The notes: generated from the sequence alone by a model not told the origin. Shown: positions 1 to 5,949, numbered from the stretch's first letter. The stretch is 9,090 nucleotides of DNA from Rhizobiaceae bacterium UBA1291 (GCA_002307905.1 DBUL01000242.1:23653-32742), one strand, 5' to 3'. Numbers and translations are program-made.

Positions 1-1
1 G

Positions 2-85
2 ACCTCGCTTACCGTCTTCATCGTTCTCTTGCGCCGGCAGTTCTTCTCCGAGGCCCGCCTCGCGCTCATCGAATCCCCCTCGTGA
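2..85 (+). CDS. C-terminal end of an unidentified protein (cut by window edge)
   Basis: The last 27 codons of a gene that begins outside the window, ending at a TGA at 83-85. Frame 2 is chosen because nearly every codon ends in G or C, as in the other genes here, whereas the other two frames read through without that bias. The visible residues start with a hydrophobic run (LTVFIVLL) followed by basic residues (RRQ) and a short polar tail. This would fit the end of a last membrane helix with a cytoplasmic tail, but the piece is too short to assign a family. The 77 bases to the next gene show no convincing terminator. Confidence 0.55.
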   Translation, partial: TSLTVFIVLLRRQFFSEARLALIESPS

Positions 86-162
86 TCGCCATGAAACGGA
101 CACCTTTGGACGGTCTGGCAGATATCCAGGACGATACGGGCAGGTAGACGGAAGGAAGGCGC

Positions 163-1134
163 GTGGCTGCTGATTCTGAAAAGAGCGAGACGCCAGCGGC
201 GGCACCCTGGCGGATCGAAGCGCTCGACGCGGCGCGGGGCCTCGCCCTCATCGCCATGGCGACCTATCACTTCACCTGGGATTTCGAGTTCTTCGGCTAT
301 CTGGAACCGGGCACGGCGACCCATGGCTGGCTCAAGATCTATGCCCGCGCGATCGCCTCCAGCTTCCTCTTCCTCGCCGGTTTCAGCCTGGTGCTGGCAC
401 ATTACCCGGTTATCAAGGCAAGGTCCTTCGCCAAGCGGCTGGCGGTGATCACCGCCGCGGCCCTTGCCATCACCGTCGCCACCGCAGTCGCCTTGCCGGA
501 GGGCATGATCTTTTTCGGCATCCTGCATGCAATTGCTGCCGGAAGCCTGATCGGCCTTGCGTTCCTCCGCCTGCCGCCGCTGCTGATCATTCTGGTCGCC
601 GCTGTTGCGATTGGCCTGCCATCCTTTTATCGGTCCGAGTTCTTCGATACACCAGCGCTGCTTTTCGTCGGACTGTCGCAACACCTGCCACGCTCGAACG
701 ACTACGTCCCTCTGCTGCCCTGGGGCGGGGCGTTGCTGATCGGCATCGCCGCAGCACGGATCGCGATGGCCCGCGGCTGGCTCGCGTGGCTAGCCAGACT
801 GCCATCCGGTTCAGGCTGGCTCAGGCTGGCCGGGCGCAACAGCCTTCTTGTTTACCTTCTGCACCAGCCGGTGTTGATAGCTGTGGTTTTCCTGATCTCG
901 ATCATAGCGCCGCCACAAACAAAGGATCCTATAGAGGCTTATCTGGCGAGCTGTGAAGCCGCCTGCCTGGCCGAAGGATCGGAAGCGCCGCTCTGCAATC
1001 GCTTCTGTGCCTGCACGCTCGATCGGTTGCAGCAGCAGTCGCTTCTCGCCCCACTCCAGTCTGGCGCAATCTTGCCGGATCAGGATGCGCGAATACTCGA
1101 GCTTGCGCGTGAATGTTCGGCCATCAGTCAATGA
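163..1134 (+). CDS. DUF1624 / heparan-alpha-glucosaminide N-acetyltransferase-like membrane protein with Cys-rich tail
   Basis: A 323-residue polytopic inner-membrane protein. The N-terminal motif RIEALDAARGLALIAMATYH (residues 17-36) and the late motif GRNSLLVYLLHQPVL (224-238) are typical of the DUF1624/HGSNAT acyltransferase superfamily, whose characterised members move an acetyl group across a membrane; the substrate here is unknown. About seven hydrophobic segments are visible, roughly at 24-38, 64-82, 92-112, 117-135, 138-152, 185-203 and 226-248. A soluble tail of about 75 residues follows the last one, with cysteines at 264, 268, 278, 282, 284 and 318; the first four form a CX3C-x9-CX3C pattern. 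The GTG start is preceded by GAAGGAAGG at 151-159, and the next in-frame ATG (256) would cut the conserved motif. The gene ends 12 bases before the methyltransferase-like gene, so the two are probably co-transcribed. The family call is firm and the function is not. Confidence 0.85.
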   Translation: MAADSEKSETPAAAPWRIEALDAARGLALIAMATYHFTWDFEFFGYLEPGTATHGWLKIYARAIASSFLFLAGFSLVLAHYPVIKARSFAKRLAVITAAALAITVATAVALPEGMIFFGILHAIAAGSLIGLAFLRLPPLLIILVAAVAIGLPSFYRSEFFDTPALLFVGLSQHLPRSNDYVPLLPWGGALLIGIAAARIAMARGWLAWLARLPSGSGWLRLAGRNSLLVYLLHQPVLIAVVFLISIIAPPQTKDPIEAYLASCEAACLAEGSEAPLCNRFCACTLDRLQQQSLLAPLQSGAILPDQDARILELARECSAISQ

Positions 1135-1146
1135 CAGGACCTGACC

Positions 1147-1623
1147 ATGAATGCCTATAGGTTGAAGCCGCTCAGCTTTCCCTGGCCGCCCGTCTTGTAC
1201 GGACTGGCCATCCTTTTCGCCCTACTGGCCGATCGCTTCATCGGAATTCTGCCTTCGGTGATGCCCAACGGCTATCTGTTCTACGCGATCGGCGCGCTGC
1301 TCGTCGCCGCCGCACTCTCTCTCGACCTCTGGGCGATCAAGACGCTGGTCGAATACCGCACGACCGTGATGCCGCATCGCGGTGCGCAGCGGCTGGTGAC
1401 CAGTGGCCCGTTCCGCTACAGCCGCAACCCGATCTATCTCGGCTATACGCTGATCACGCTGGCAATCGGGTTCCTGACCGGCAACGCCTGGTTCTTCGTC
1501 GCCGCCATCGGGGCCGCGATCGTCACGACGATCATCGCCATCCGCAAGGAGGAGATGCATCTGCTGGCGCGTTTCGGCATCGATTTTGAGAAATACTGCC
1601 AGCGCACGCGGCGCTGGATATGA
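1147..1623 (+). CDS. Isoprenylcysteine carboxyl methyltransferase / phospholipid methyltransferase-like membrane protein
   Basis: A 158-residue membrane protein of the ICMT/PEMT fold, which uses S-adenosylmethionine. About four hydrophobic segments lie at 15-33, 44-62, 96-112 and 114-132. The family signature is clear: SGPFRYSRNPIYLG at 86-99, then an EE pair (135-136) and FGIDFEKYCQRTRRWI at the C terminus (143-158), the usual cofactor-binding end of the family. Bacterial members of this length are mostly of unknown substrate; lipids, or thiols as in the related MddA, are possibilities that the sequence does not decide. AGGA at 1136-1139 sits seven bases before the ATG. The gene follows the DUF1624 gene by 12 bases in the same direction, which suggests an operon for some membrane or envelope modification. 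It converges on the MerR gene with a 19-base gap holding only a weak 5-bp inverted repeat (ATCCG/CGGAT, 1629-1643). Confidence 0.85.
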   Translation: MNAYRLKPLSFPWPPVLYGLAILFALLADRFIGILPSVMPNGYLFYAIGALLVAAALSLDLWAIKTLVEYRTTVMPHRGAQRLVTSGPFRYSRNPIYLGYTLITLAIGFLTGNAWFFVAAIGAAIVTTIIAIRKEEMHLLARFGIDFEKYCQRTRRWI

Positions 1624-1642
1624 AGCGAATCCGTCGGGCGGA

Positions 1643-2029
1643 TCAGGTCCCGACGCCGATCTCCACGAGGCGCGTCAGGCAAGCCTCTTCTGCCTGATCG
1701 AGTTCGGCGATCGTCTCCTCGATGTCGCGCCGCTTCTGGCGCAAGTCGTCGCGTTTCTCATCGATCTTCTTCATCATTAGCTTGAGTTGACCGATTTCGC
1801 CCGGCGGTTCCTTGTAGACGTGGATTATTTCGCGGATTTCGGCTACTGAGAAACCGATCCGCCGTCCACGCAGTATTTCCTGAAGCAGGTGCCGGTCGGC
1901 GGCGCGGTAGAGCCTTGTGCGGCCACGACGCTCAGGATGGAGCAAGCCCTCGTCTTCGTAAAAGCGAAGCGTGCGGGTCGACACTCCAAATTCGCGCGTC
2001 AGCTCAGTTATACTGTAATACTTCTTCAC
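1643..2029 (-). CDS. MerR-family transcriptional regulator, LiuR-like
   Basis: A 128-residue regulator with the MerR winged helix-turn-helix at the N terminus: YSITELTREFGVSTRTLRFY at 5-24, then EDEGLLHPERRGRTRLY (25-41). A dimerisation coiled coil rich in K/E/D/R covers about residues 80-118. The wording of the DNA-binding half (RGRTRLYRAADR, EILRGRRIGFSVAEIREII) resembles the LiuR branch, which in proteobacteria controls branched-chain amino acid and fatty acid catabolism. That similarity is from memory and not from a search. The single cysteine (117) argues against a metal-sensing CueR/ZntR-type role. The start is GTG at 2029-2027, with a weak GGAACGG ahead of it. The gene lies 67 bases downstream of mgtE on the same strand but has its own promoter with a palindrome inside it, so autoregulation is likely. 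No acyl-CoA dehydrogenase or liu gene is visible nearby, so the targets are probably elsewhere. Confidence 0.87.
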   Translation of the reverse strand: MKKYYSITELTREFGVSTRTLRFYEDEGLLHPERRGRTRLYRAADRHLLQEILRGRRIGFSVAEIREIIHVYKEPPGEIGQLKLMMKKIDEKRDDLRQKRRDIEETIAELDQAEEACLTRLVEIGVGT

Positions 2030-2057
2030 AACCGTTCCGATTCATTAGGGAAACGGC

Positions 2058-2086
2058 ATGATATTGACTTTTACGTATAAGTCAAT
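2058..2086 (-). promoter_or_regulatory. Promoter of the MerR gene with overlapping near-perfect palindromic operator
   Basis: On the - strand a good sigma-70-type promoter is visible: TTGACT (2085-2080), 16 bases, TATCAT (2063-2058). This would start transcription some 20 bases before the GTG of the MerR gene. A 24-bp palindrome at 2063-2086 overlaps it: arms ATTGACTT and AAGTCAAT around a TACGTA centre, with only one mismatched pair (2071/2078). An operator between the -35 and -10 boxes is the classical place for MerR-family regulators, although their spacers are usually 19-20 bp and this one reads as 16 bp. The last base of the mgtE stop codon lies 11 bases away, so the site is not upstream of mgtE. 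Confidence 0.65.
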
Positions 2087-2096
2087 TTTTCGGCCA

Positions 2097-3515
2097 TCAG
2101 TACACGTTGAACCACCAGGCAGCGAGCCCGAGGAAAGCGAAAAAACCGGTGATGTCGGTAACGGTCGTGACGAATACGGCCGATGAAACCGCCGGATCGG
2201 CGCCGACCTTGACGAGCAGCAGAGGGATCAGAATGCCGGCCACGGCGGCGGCGAACATGTTGATGAGCATGGCCGTGGCGATTATCCCGCCGATATTGAT
2301 GTCCTGGAACCAGATACCGGCGATGACACCGATCAGGATACCCAGCACCACTCCATTGAGCAGACCGACGCCGGCCTCGCGCCGCACGACGCGCCAAGCA
2401 TTGTGAATATCAAGATCGCGGGTCGCGAGCGCGCGGACCGAAACGGTCATGGTCTGCGATCCCGCATTGCCGCCCATTCCGGCGACGATCGGCATCAGGA
2501 TGGCAAGTGCAACGATTTCCTCGATCGTCGCCTCAAACAGCGAGATCACCGAGGCAGCAAGGAAGGCGGTCAACAGATTGACCAGCAGCCAGGGAATGCG
2601 CGAGCGCGAGGTCTCCCGGATACTGTCCGAGAGTTCTTCGTCGCCGACGCCGCCAAGGCGCATCAGGTCTTCCTCCGCCTCTTCCTGGATCACGTCGACC
2701 ACGTCGTCGATGGTCAGCACGCCGACCAGGCGGTCGTTTTCGTCGACGACGGCGGCGGAGAGAAGGTCGTATTGCTCGAACAGCTGGGCCGCCTCTTCCT
2801 GGTCCATCTCGGCCGGGATGGGGTGGCTGGTCTCGCGCATGATCGTCTCGACCTTGACCTGCCGCTTGGTGCGCAGGATGCGGTCGAGGTCGATGGTGCC
2901 GAGCAACTTGAAGGTCGGGTCGATGACGAAGATCTGGGTGAAGCTCTCCGGCAAGTCCTCCTCGTCGCGCATGTAGTCGATCGTCTGACCAACGGTCCAG
3001 AACGGCGGAACGGCGACGAATTCCGTCTGCATGCGGCGACCGGCCGAGCTTTCCGGATAGTCGAGGGCGCGCCGCAGCCTTACCCGTTCGGTGAACGAAA
3101 GCTGCGAGAGAATGTCCTCGCGGTCGTCGTGGTCCAGATCCTCGAGAATGTAAACGGCGTCGTCCGAATCGAGATCGCCGAGCGCCGCGGCGATCTGGGC
3201 ATTCGGCAGATGCTGGACGATCTGCAGGCGGATCGCCTCGTCCACCTCCGTCAGCGCCGTCATGTCGAAGTCGTCGCCGAGCAGGCGGACAAGCGCGATT
3301 CGCTGGTCGGGCTGGATCGCCTCGATCAGGTCGCCGAGTTCGGATTCGTGCAGCCGCGCGACGTGCTGGCGCAGGAACAGCAGGTCGCGATCGGCGATTG
3401 CCGCGCCGACCAGGGTAAGGAAGTCGGAGCGGATCGAACCGTTGTCGGCGTAAATATCCTCGTGGCTGTCCTCCGGGGCGGCGCGAACGCGGATATCTTC
3501 GCCGGTTTCGGTCAT
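2097..3515 (-). CDS. mgtE: Magnesium transporter MgtE
   Basis: A 472-residue homodimeric Mg2+ channel/transporter of the inner membrane, with all parts in the usual order. An acidic N-terminal helical regulatory domain spans about 35-160 (repeats such as ALGDLDSDDAVYILEDLDHDD). A tandem CBS pair follows at about 161-285 (QIFVIDPTFKLLGTIDLDRIL, then AAVVDENDRLVGVLTIDDVV), then a connecting helix and five hydrophobic segments from about 308 to 470. The pore-lining signature is present: MPIVAGMGGNAGSQT (341-355), and ADPAVSSAVFVTTVTDITGF (439-458) with the conserved aspartate D454. In characterised MgtE the N and CBS domains bind Mg2+ and close the pore when magnesium is plentiful, so control can be post-translational. 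The ATG at 3515 has GAGGG about six bases upstream. The gene is divergent from the deformylase-like gene. I see no M-box-like leader. Confidence 0.95.
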   Translation of the reverse strand: MTETGEDIRVRAAPEDSHEDIYADNGSIRSDFLTLVGAAIADRDLLFLRQHVARLHESELGDLIEAIQPDQRIALVRLLGDDFDMTALTEVDEAIRLQIVQHLPNAQIAAALGDLDSDDAVYILEDLDHDDREDILSQLSFTERVRLRRALDYPESSAGRRMQTEFVAVPPFWTVGQTIDYMRDEEDLPESFTQIFVIDPTFKLLGTIDLDRILRTKRQVKVETIMRETSHPIPAEMDQEEAAQLFEQYDLLSAAVVDENDRLVGVLTIDDVVDVIQEEAEEDLMRLGGVGDEELSDSIRETSRSRIPWLLVNLLTAFLAASVISLFEATIEEIVALAILMPIVAGMGGNAGSQTMTVSVRALATRDLDIHNAWRVVRREAGVGLLNGVVLGILIGVIAGIWFQDINIGGIIATAMLINMFAAAVAGILIPLLLVKVGADPAVSSAVFVTTVTDITGFFAFLGLAAWWFNVY

Positions 3516-3552
3516 GCTTGCGCCCTCGCCCTTCAGATCTTCACGCCCGGCC

Positions 3553-3582
3553 TTCCCGTCTCCCTGCAGAATGGGACGGGAA
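3553..3582. promoter_or_regulatory. Inverted repeat in the mgtE leader/promoter
   Basis: Perfect 8-bp arms TTCCCGTC (3553-3560) and GACGGGAA (3575-3582) are separated by 14 bases. On the - strand the repeat begins seven bases after a perfect TTGACA hexamer (3595-3590) and ends 37 bases before the mgtE start codon. It would therefore cover the -10/start-point region or form a hairpin at the 5' end of the mgtE message. No convincing -10 box is visible at the right spacing, so the promoter itself is uncertain. Confidence 0.4.
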
Positions 3583-3599
3583 AACGCTTTGTCAACAAA

Positions 3600-3622
3600 C
3601 GACTAGCGCAACGCGCTGGTCG
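3600..3622. repeat. Inverted repeat between mgtE and the deformylase-like gene
   Basis: Arms CGACTAGCGC (3600-3609) and GCGCTGGTCG (3613-3622) pair over ten positions with one T/G mismatch, around an AAC spacer. The repeat lies just upstream of the TTGACA box of mgtE (3590-3595) and about 100 bases upstream of the deformylase-like gene. That position suits a shared operator in a divergent region. A regulatory role is inferred from position and symmetry only. Confidence 0.4.
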
Positions 3623-3725
3623 ATATGCATTTGCGAACAGTTCCTGCTAACCTAACGGGGCAGCGCGGTCCAGCTTCGAATGCGCCGGCAACTCGGCAAG
3701 CCTCGCTACCAGAGAGACACCACCC

Positions 3726-4220
3726 GTGAGCGTCCGTTCCATCATCCGGTTTCCCGATCCAGCCCTTAAGCTCCCTTGCGTCCCCGTCGAGGCTTTCGAT
3801 AGCGATCTACGCGCTCTTGCCGATGATCTTCATGACACCCTGCGGGCGGCGCCTGGCGTGGGAATCACCGCGGCACATATCGGGGTTGCGCTACGGCTCG
3901 TCGTGCTCGACCTGCCGGAGATCGGAGGCCGGCGCGACTATGTCAATCCGGAGATCCTGTGGACCTCCGCGGAGACCATGGAGCATATCGAGGGCAGCGT
4001 TTCCATGCCGGGCGCGACGGAGACGGTGACGCGGCCGCGCGCCATTGATATCCGCTACCACGATCTCGACGGCATCTTGCATGAGCAAAGGCTCGAGGGC
4101 TTTCCCGGGGTCTGCATGCAGCACGAGATCGACCAGCTCGACGGCATGTTCTGGCTGCAGCGCCTTTCCAGGCTGAAGCGCGACCGGCTGATCCGCAGAT
4201 GGGAAAGGGGCCTCCGGTGA
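3726..4220 (+). CDS. Peptide deformylase-like protein with degenerate metal site
   Basis: A 164-residue protein, the usual length and layout of bacterial peptide deformylase, the enzyme that removes formyl from the N-terminal methionine of new proteins. The opening (IIRFPDPALK, 6-15) and all three motif regions are recognisable but altered. Motif 1, normally GXGXAAXQ, reads GVGITAAHIG (44-53), with His in place of Gln. Motif 2, normally EGCLS, reads EGSVSMPG (89-96), with Ser91 in place of the metal-binding Cys. Motif 3, normally HEXDH, reads HEIDQ (133-137), keeping His133 and Glu134 but with Gln137 for the second metal-binding His. Two of three metal ligands are therefore missing, and ordinary deformylase activity is doubtful. 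The reading frame is intact with good codon bias, so it is not a decaying copy. The GTG start has only a weak AGAGAG upstream. It is divergent from mgtE and followed 77 bases later by the BON gene. Confidence 0.85.
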   Translation: MSVRSIIRFPDPALKLPCVPVEAFDSDLRALADDLHDTLRAAPGVGITAAHIGVALRLVVLDLPEIGGRRDYVNPEILWTSAETMEHIEGSVSMPGATETVTRPRAIDIRYHDLDGILHEQRLEGFPGVCMQHEIDQLDGMFWLQRLSRLKRDRLIRRWERGLR

Positions 4221-4297
4221 GTTGACGCTGCTGCGTCGAACCAAAACCGGGTGTCACGCGTTATCTCGGACCACATCCGAGCCAAGGAGCGCAGGAC

Positions 4298-4798
4298 ATG
4301 ACGATCGGCGACAGAAAGAAGGACTTAAGCCGCGAAGAGGACTATCGCGATTTCGAGCAGCGCGACATCGAAAACGGCTGGCCCTACGACGACGGCGCAG
4401 GTGCCGCTTCCCGACCGGTCGGCAACAGCGCCTATGGCGAGACGGGGGCCAACTTCGACCGCGAGCGCAATGGCGGCTATCGCATCACCGATGTCGCTGC
4501 CGATGGAGGAGAGGGCCCGGTCAATGCGCCCGTACTGCCGGAGACCGATCGCCGCGAAAACAGCGACCAGTTGGAGGCAGACATCGCCGATGCTCTTGAC
4601 GAGATGCCGGAATCATTGCTTGCCGCCCTCGACATCCATGCGGACCGGCACGTCGTTACCCTGCGGGGCGCGGTCGATACGGCAGAGGAGCGGCGAATGA
4701 TCGAGCTGCGGGTGTTGGGCGTAAAGGGCGTTTCCGAAGTCCGCAACTTCATCACGACGATGGGTGTGGACACGCATATGCCGCGCGACACGGACTGA
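4298..4798 (+). CDS. BON-domain protein with acidic, low-complexity N terminus
   Basis: A 166-residue protein with a single BON domain at about 91-153 (ALDIHADRHVVTLRGAVDT, then ERRMIELRVLGVKGVSEVRN), the alpha/beta fold found in OsmY and other proteins thought to bind phospholipid or ligands. There is no signal peptide or membrane segment, unlike OsmY, so the protein is probably cytoplasmic. The N-terminal 85 residues are charged and rich in Gly, Asp, Glu and Arg (DYRDFEQRDIENGWPYDDG, 15-33; SAYGETGANFDRERNGGY, 44-61) and are likely disordered. I believe comparable N-terminal segments occur in other rhizobial BON proteins, but this is unverified. The ATG has a strong AAGGAG at 4284-4289. A small CTCGGA/TCCGAG hairpin (4265-4281) sits directly before the ribosome site. 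A strong hairpin (4829-4857) follows the gene. Confidence 0.85.
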   Translation: MTIGDRKKDLSREEDYRDFEQRDIENGWPYDDGAGAASRPVGNSAYGETGANFDRERNGGYRITDVAADGGEGPVNAPVLPETDRRENSDQLEADIADALDEMPESLLAALDIHADRHVVTLRGAVDTAEERRMIELRVLGVKGVSEVRNFITTMGVDTHMPRDTD

Positions 4799-4828
4799 TC
4801 GTCTATCGGACATGGGGCTGAAACGACG

Positions 4829-4857
4829 AAGCCGGCCACCTTTCGGTGAGCCGGCTT
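4829..4857. terminator. Hairpin terminator shared by the BON gene and tRNA-Leu
   Basis: A stem of 12 bp, AAGCCGGC+CACC (4829-4840) against GGTG+GCCGGCTT (4845-4848, 4850-4857), with one bulged A at 4849. The loop is TTTC on the + strand and GAAA, a stable GNRA tetraloop, on the - strand. It lies 31 bases after the BON stop codon and 24 bases beyond the 3' end of the tRNA, so it can end transcription from both sides. The following T-run is short on either strand, which is common in high-GC alphaproteobacteria. Confidence 0.7.
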
Positions 4858-4861
4858 TCGT

Positions 4862-4881
4862 ATTCTTCCGACAGGAAGAAT
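4862..4881 (-). other. Hairpin abutting the 3' end of tRNA-Leu
   Basis: A perfect 8-bp inverted repeat, ATTCTTCC (4862-4869) and GGAAGAAT (4874-4881), with a 4-base loop. The outermost pair uses the last A of the encoded CCA. On the - strand this hairpin would form in the tRNA precursor trailer immediately after the mature end, ahead of the GC-rich terminator. It could guide 3' trimming or be part of a two-step terminator. Confidence 0.5.
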
Positions 4882-4965
4882 GGTGCGGTCGAGAAGACTC
4901 GAACTTCCACGTCTTGCGACACAGCGACCTCAACGCTGCGCGTCTACCAATTCCGCCACGACCGC
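4881..4965 (-). tRNA. tRNA-Leu (anticodon GAG)
   Basis: An 85-base leucine tRNA that reads CUC/CUU codons. The acceptor stem GCGGTCG (4965-4959) pairs with CGACCGC (4891-4885), followed by A and an encoded CCA (4883-4881). The anticodon arm is CAGCG-TTGAGGT-CGCTG, placing GAG at 4931-4929. The long variable arm (GTC-GCAA-GAC core) is the class II mark expected for leucine. The T arm is GGAAG-TTCGAGT-CTTCT. All stems close with at most a G-T pair, so it looks fully functional. Confidence 0.96.
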
Positions 4966-4999
4966 ATCCTGGTAGCGCCGAATTGCTCCGGCGGGGCTG

Positions 5000-5028
5000 C
5001 ATGTACCAAAAGCATTACCGGTGCACAA
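5000..5028 (-). promoter_or_regulatory. Possible tRNA-Leu promoter
   Basis: On the - strand TTGTGC (5028-5023), 17 bases, then TACATG (5005-5000), followed by a GC-rich stretch (CAGCCCCGCC) of the kind found in stringently controlled stable-RNA promoters. Transcription would start some 25-30 bases before the mature tRNA. Both hexamers match the consensus at only three positions, so this is tentative. Confidence 0.3.
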
Positions 5029-5156
5029 GGCCACCATGACAGATTTTTGCGATTTCCCGAGCGGCCAGGGGAGCGCACGCGCCGGACGCCCCCGGGTTGC
5101 CCTTGAAGTCCCGTGGTTTTCTTGCCAAGTAGAGGGAAATTGAAGGTTTTTCACCC

Positions 5157-5873
5157 ATGCAGCGCACCGATCTGTCGACCGAAATGCTCCCCCTTCCCGG
5201 ATCGCCGCCGGTGCGCTGGCGGATCTCCGAAGATCTCGTCCCCTACGAGGAAGCGGTCGCCGAGATGGAACGCCAGGTCGCCGCGATCGCTGATGGCACG
5301 GCGGACGAACTGGTCTGGCTGCTCGAACCCCCGCCGCTCTATACCGCCGGCACAAGCGCGGACGAGGCCGACCTGATCGAGCCGGAGCGATTCCCGGTCT
5401 TTGCCACCGGCCGGGGCGGCGAGTACACCTATCACGGGCCGGGCCAGCGGGTCGCCTATGTCATGCTGGACCTGAAGCGTCGGCGCCAGGACGTACGCGC
5501 CTATGTGGCAGCGCTTGAAGAAGTGGTGATCCGCACGCTCGAAAAGATGAACGTCAAGGGCGAGCGGCGCGAGGACCGGGTTGGCGTCTGGGTGCGCCGG
5601 CCGGAAAAGCCGGCGCTGCCGGACGACTCGATGGCCGAGGACAAGATCGCCGCGCTCGGCATCCGGCTGCGCCGCTGGGTGAGCTTCCACGGCCTGTCGA
5701 TCAATGTCGATCCGGATCTTTCGCATTTCTCCGGCATCGTGCCCTGCGGCATCAGCGCCTATGGCGTGACGAGCCTCGTCGATCTCGGCCAGCTGGTCAT
5801 GATGGCGGACGTCGACATCCGCCTGCGCGAAGCCTTCGAGGAGGTCTTCGGGCCGACCGCGCGCGACGTTTAG
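5157..5873 (+). CDS. lipB: Lipoyl(octanoyl) transferase LipB
   Basis: A 238-residue cytoplasmic acyltransferase that moves octanoyl from acyl carrier protein to the lipoyl domains of 2-oxoacid dehydrogenases and the glycine cleavage system; LipA then inserts the sulfurs. The family signature [12 protein letters not shown] (86-97, with His93) is intact. So are the catalytic lysine in [20 protein letters not shown] (161-180, Lys163) and the acyl-thioester cysteine in SGIVPCGI (192-199, Cys197). Length is normal for the family. The start ATG has GAAGG ten bases upstream; a second ATG at codon 10 is possible but lacks a better site. The gene stands alone: the tRNA upstream is on the other strand, 191 bases away, and lipA is not in the window. 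The 191-base gap holds no gene and no recognisable riboswitch. An inverted repeat begins at its stop codon. Confidence 0.96.
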   Translation: MQRTDLSTEMLPLPGSPPVRWRISEDLVPYEEAVAEMERQVAAIADGTADELVWLLEPPPLYTAGTSADEADLIEPERFPVFATGRGGEYTYHGPGQRVAYVMLDLKRRRQDVRAYVAALEEVVIRTLEKMNVKGERREDRVGVWVRRPEKPALPDDSMAEDKIAALGIRLRRWVSFHGLSINVDPDLSHFSGIVPCGISAYGVTSLVDLGQLVMMADVDIRLREAFEEVFGPTARDV

Positions 5874-5949
5874 CCCGGTCCAGCGGAGGCATCGCCGGCG
5901 GTGTACGCGCTTGGCAACGGGGCTGTACCACAAGCGCCCCAACCGGGCT
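5872..5949. repeat. Nested inverted repeats downstream of lipB
   Basis: Outer arms AGCCCGGT (5872-5879) and ACCGGGCT (5942-5949) enclose inner arms GCGCTTG (5907-5913) and CAAGCGC (5931-5937). An alternative GGGGC/GCCCC pairing (5919-5923/5936-5940) overlaps the inner arm. This would fold about 78 bases of RNA after lipB into a long structured element. There is no T-run behind it, so a simple terminator is not clear. It may be a structured intergenic element or a factor-dependent terminator. Confidence 0.35.

Noticed and set aside
2064..2090. The palindrome followed by TTTTT read as a + strand intrinsic terminator.
   Set aside because: The stem is AT-rich and only 7-8 bp, no + strand gene ends nearby, and the symmetry sits exactly within a - strand promoter, so an operator is a better reading.
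3516..3589. A magnesium riboswitch (M-box) in the mgtE leader.
   Set aside because: The leader is too short for an M-box (roughly 150 bases or more), and only one simple inverted repeat is present.
2403..3650. A 415-codon open frame on the + strand opposite mgtE.
   Set aside because: It is the mirror of the high-GC mgtE gene. Its predicted protein is a low-quality mix rich in D, V, R, G and Q with no domain, while the opposite strand encodes a complete MgtE.
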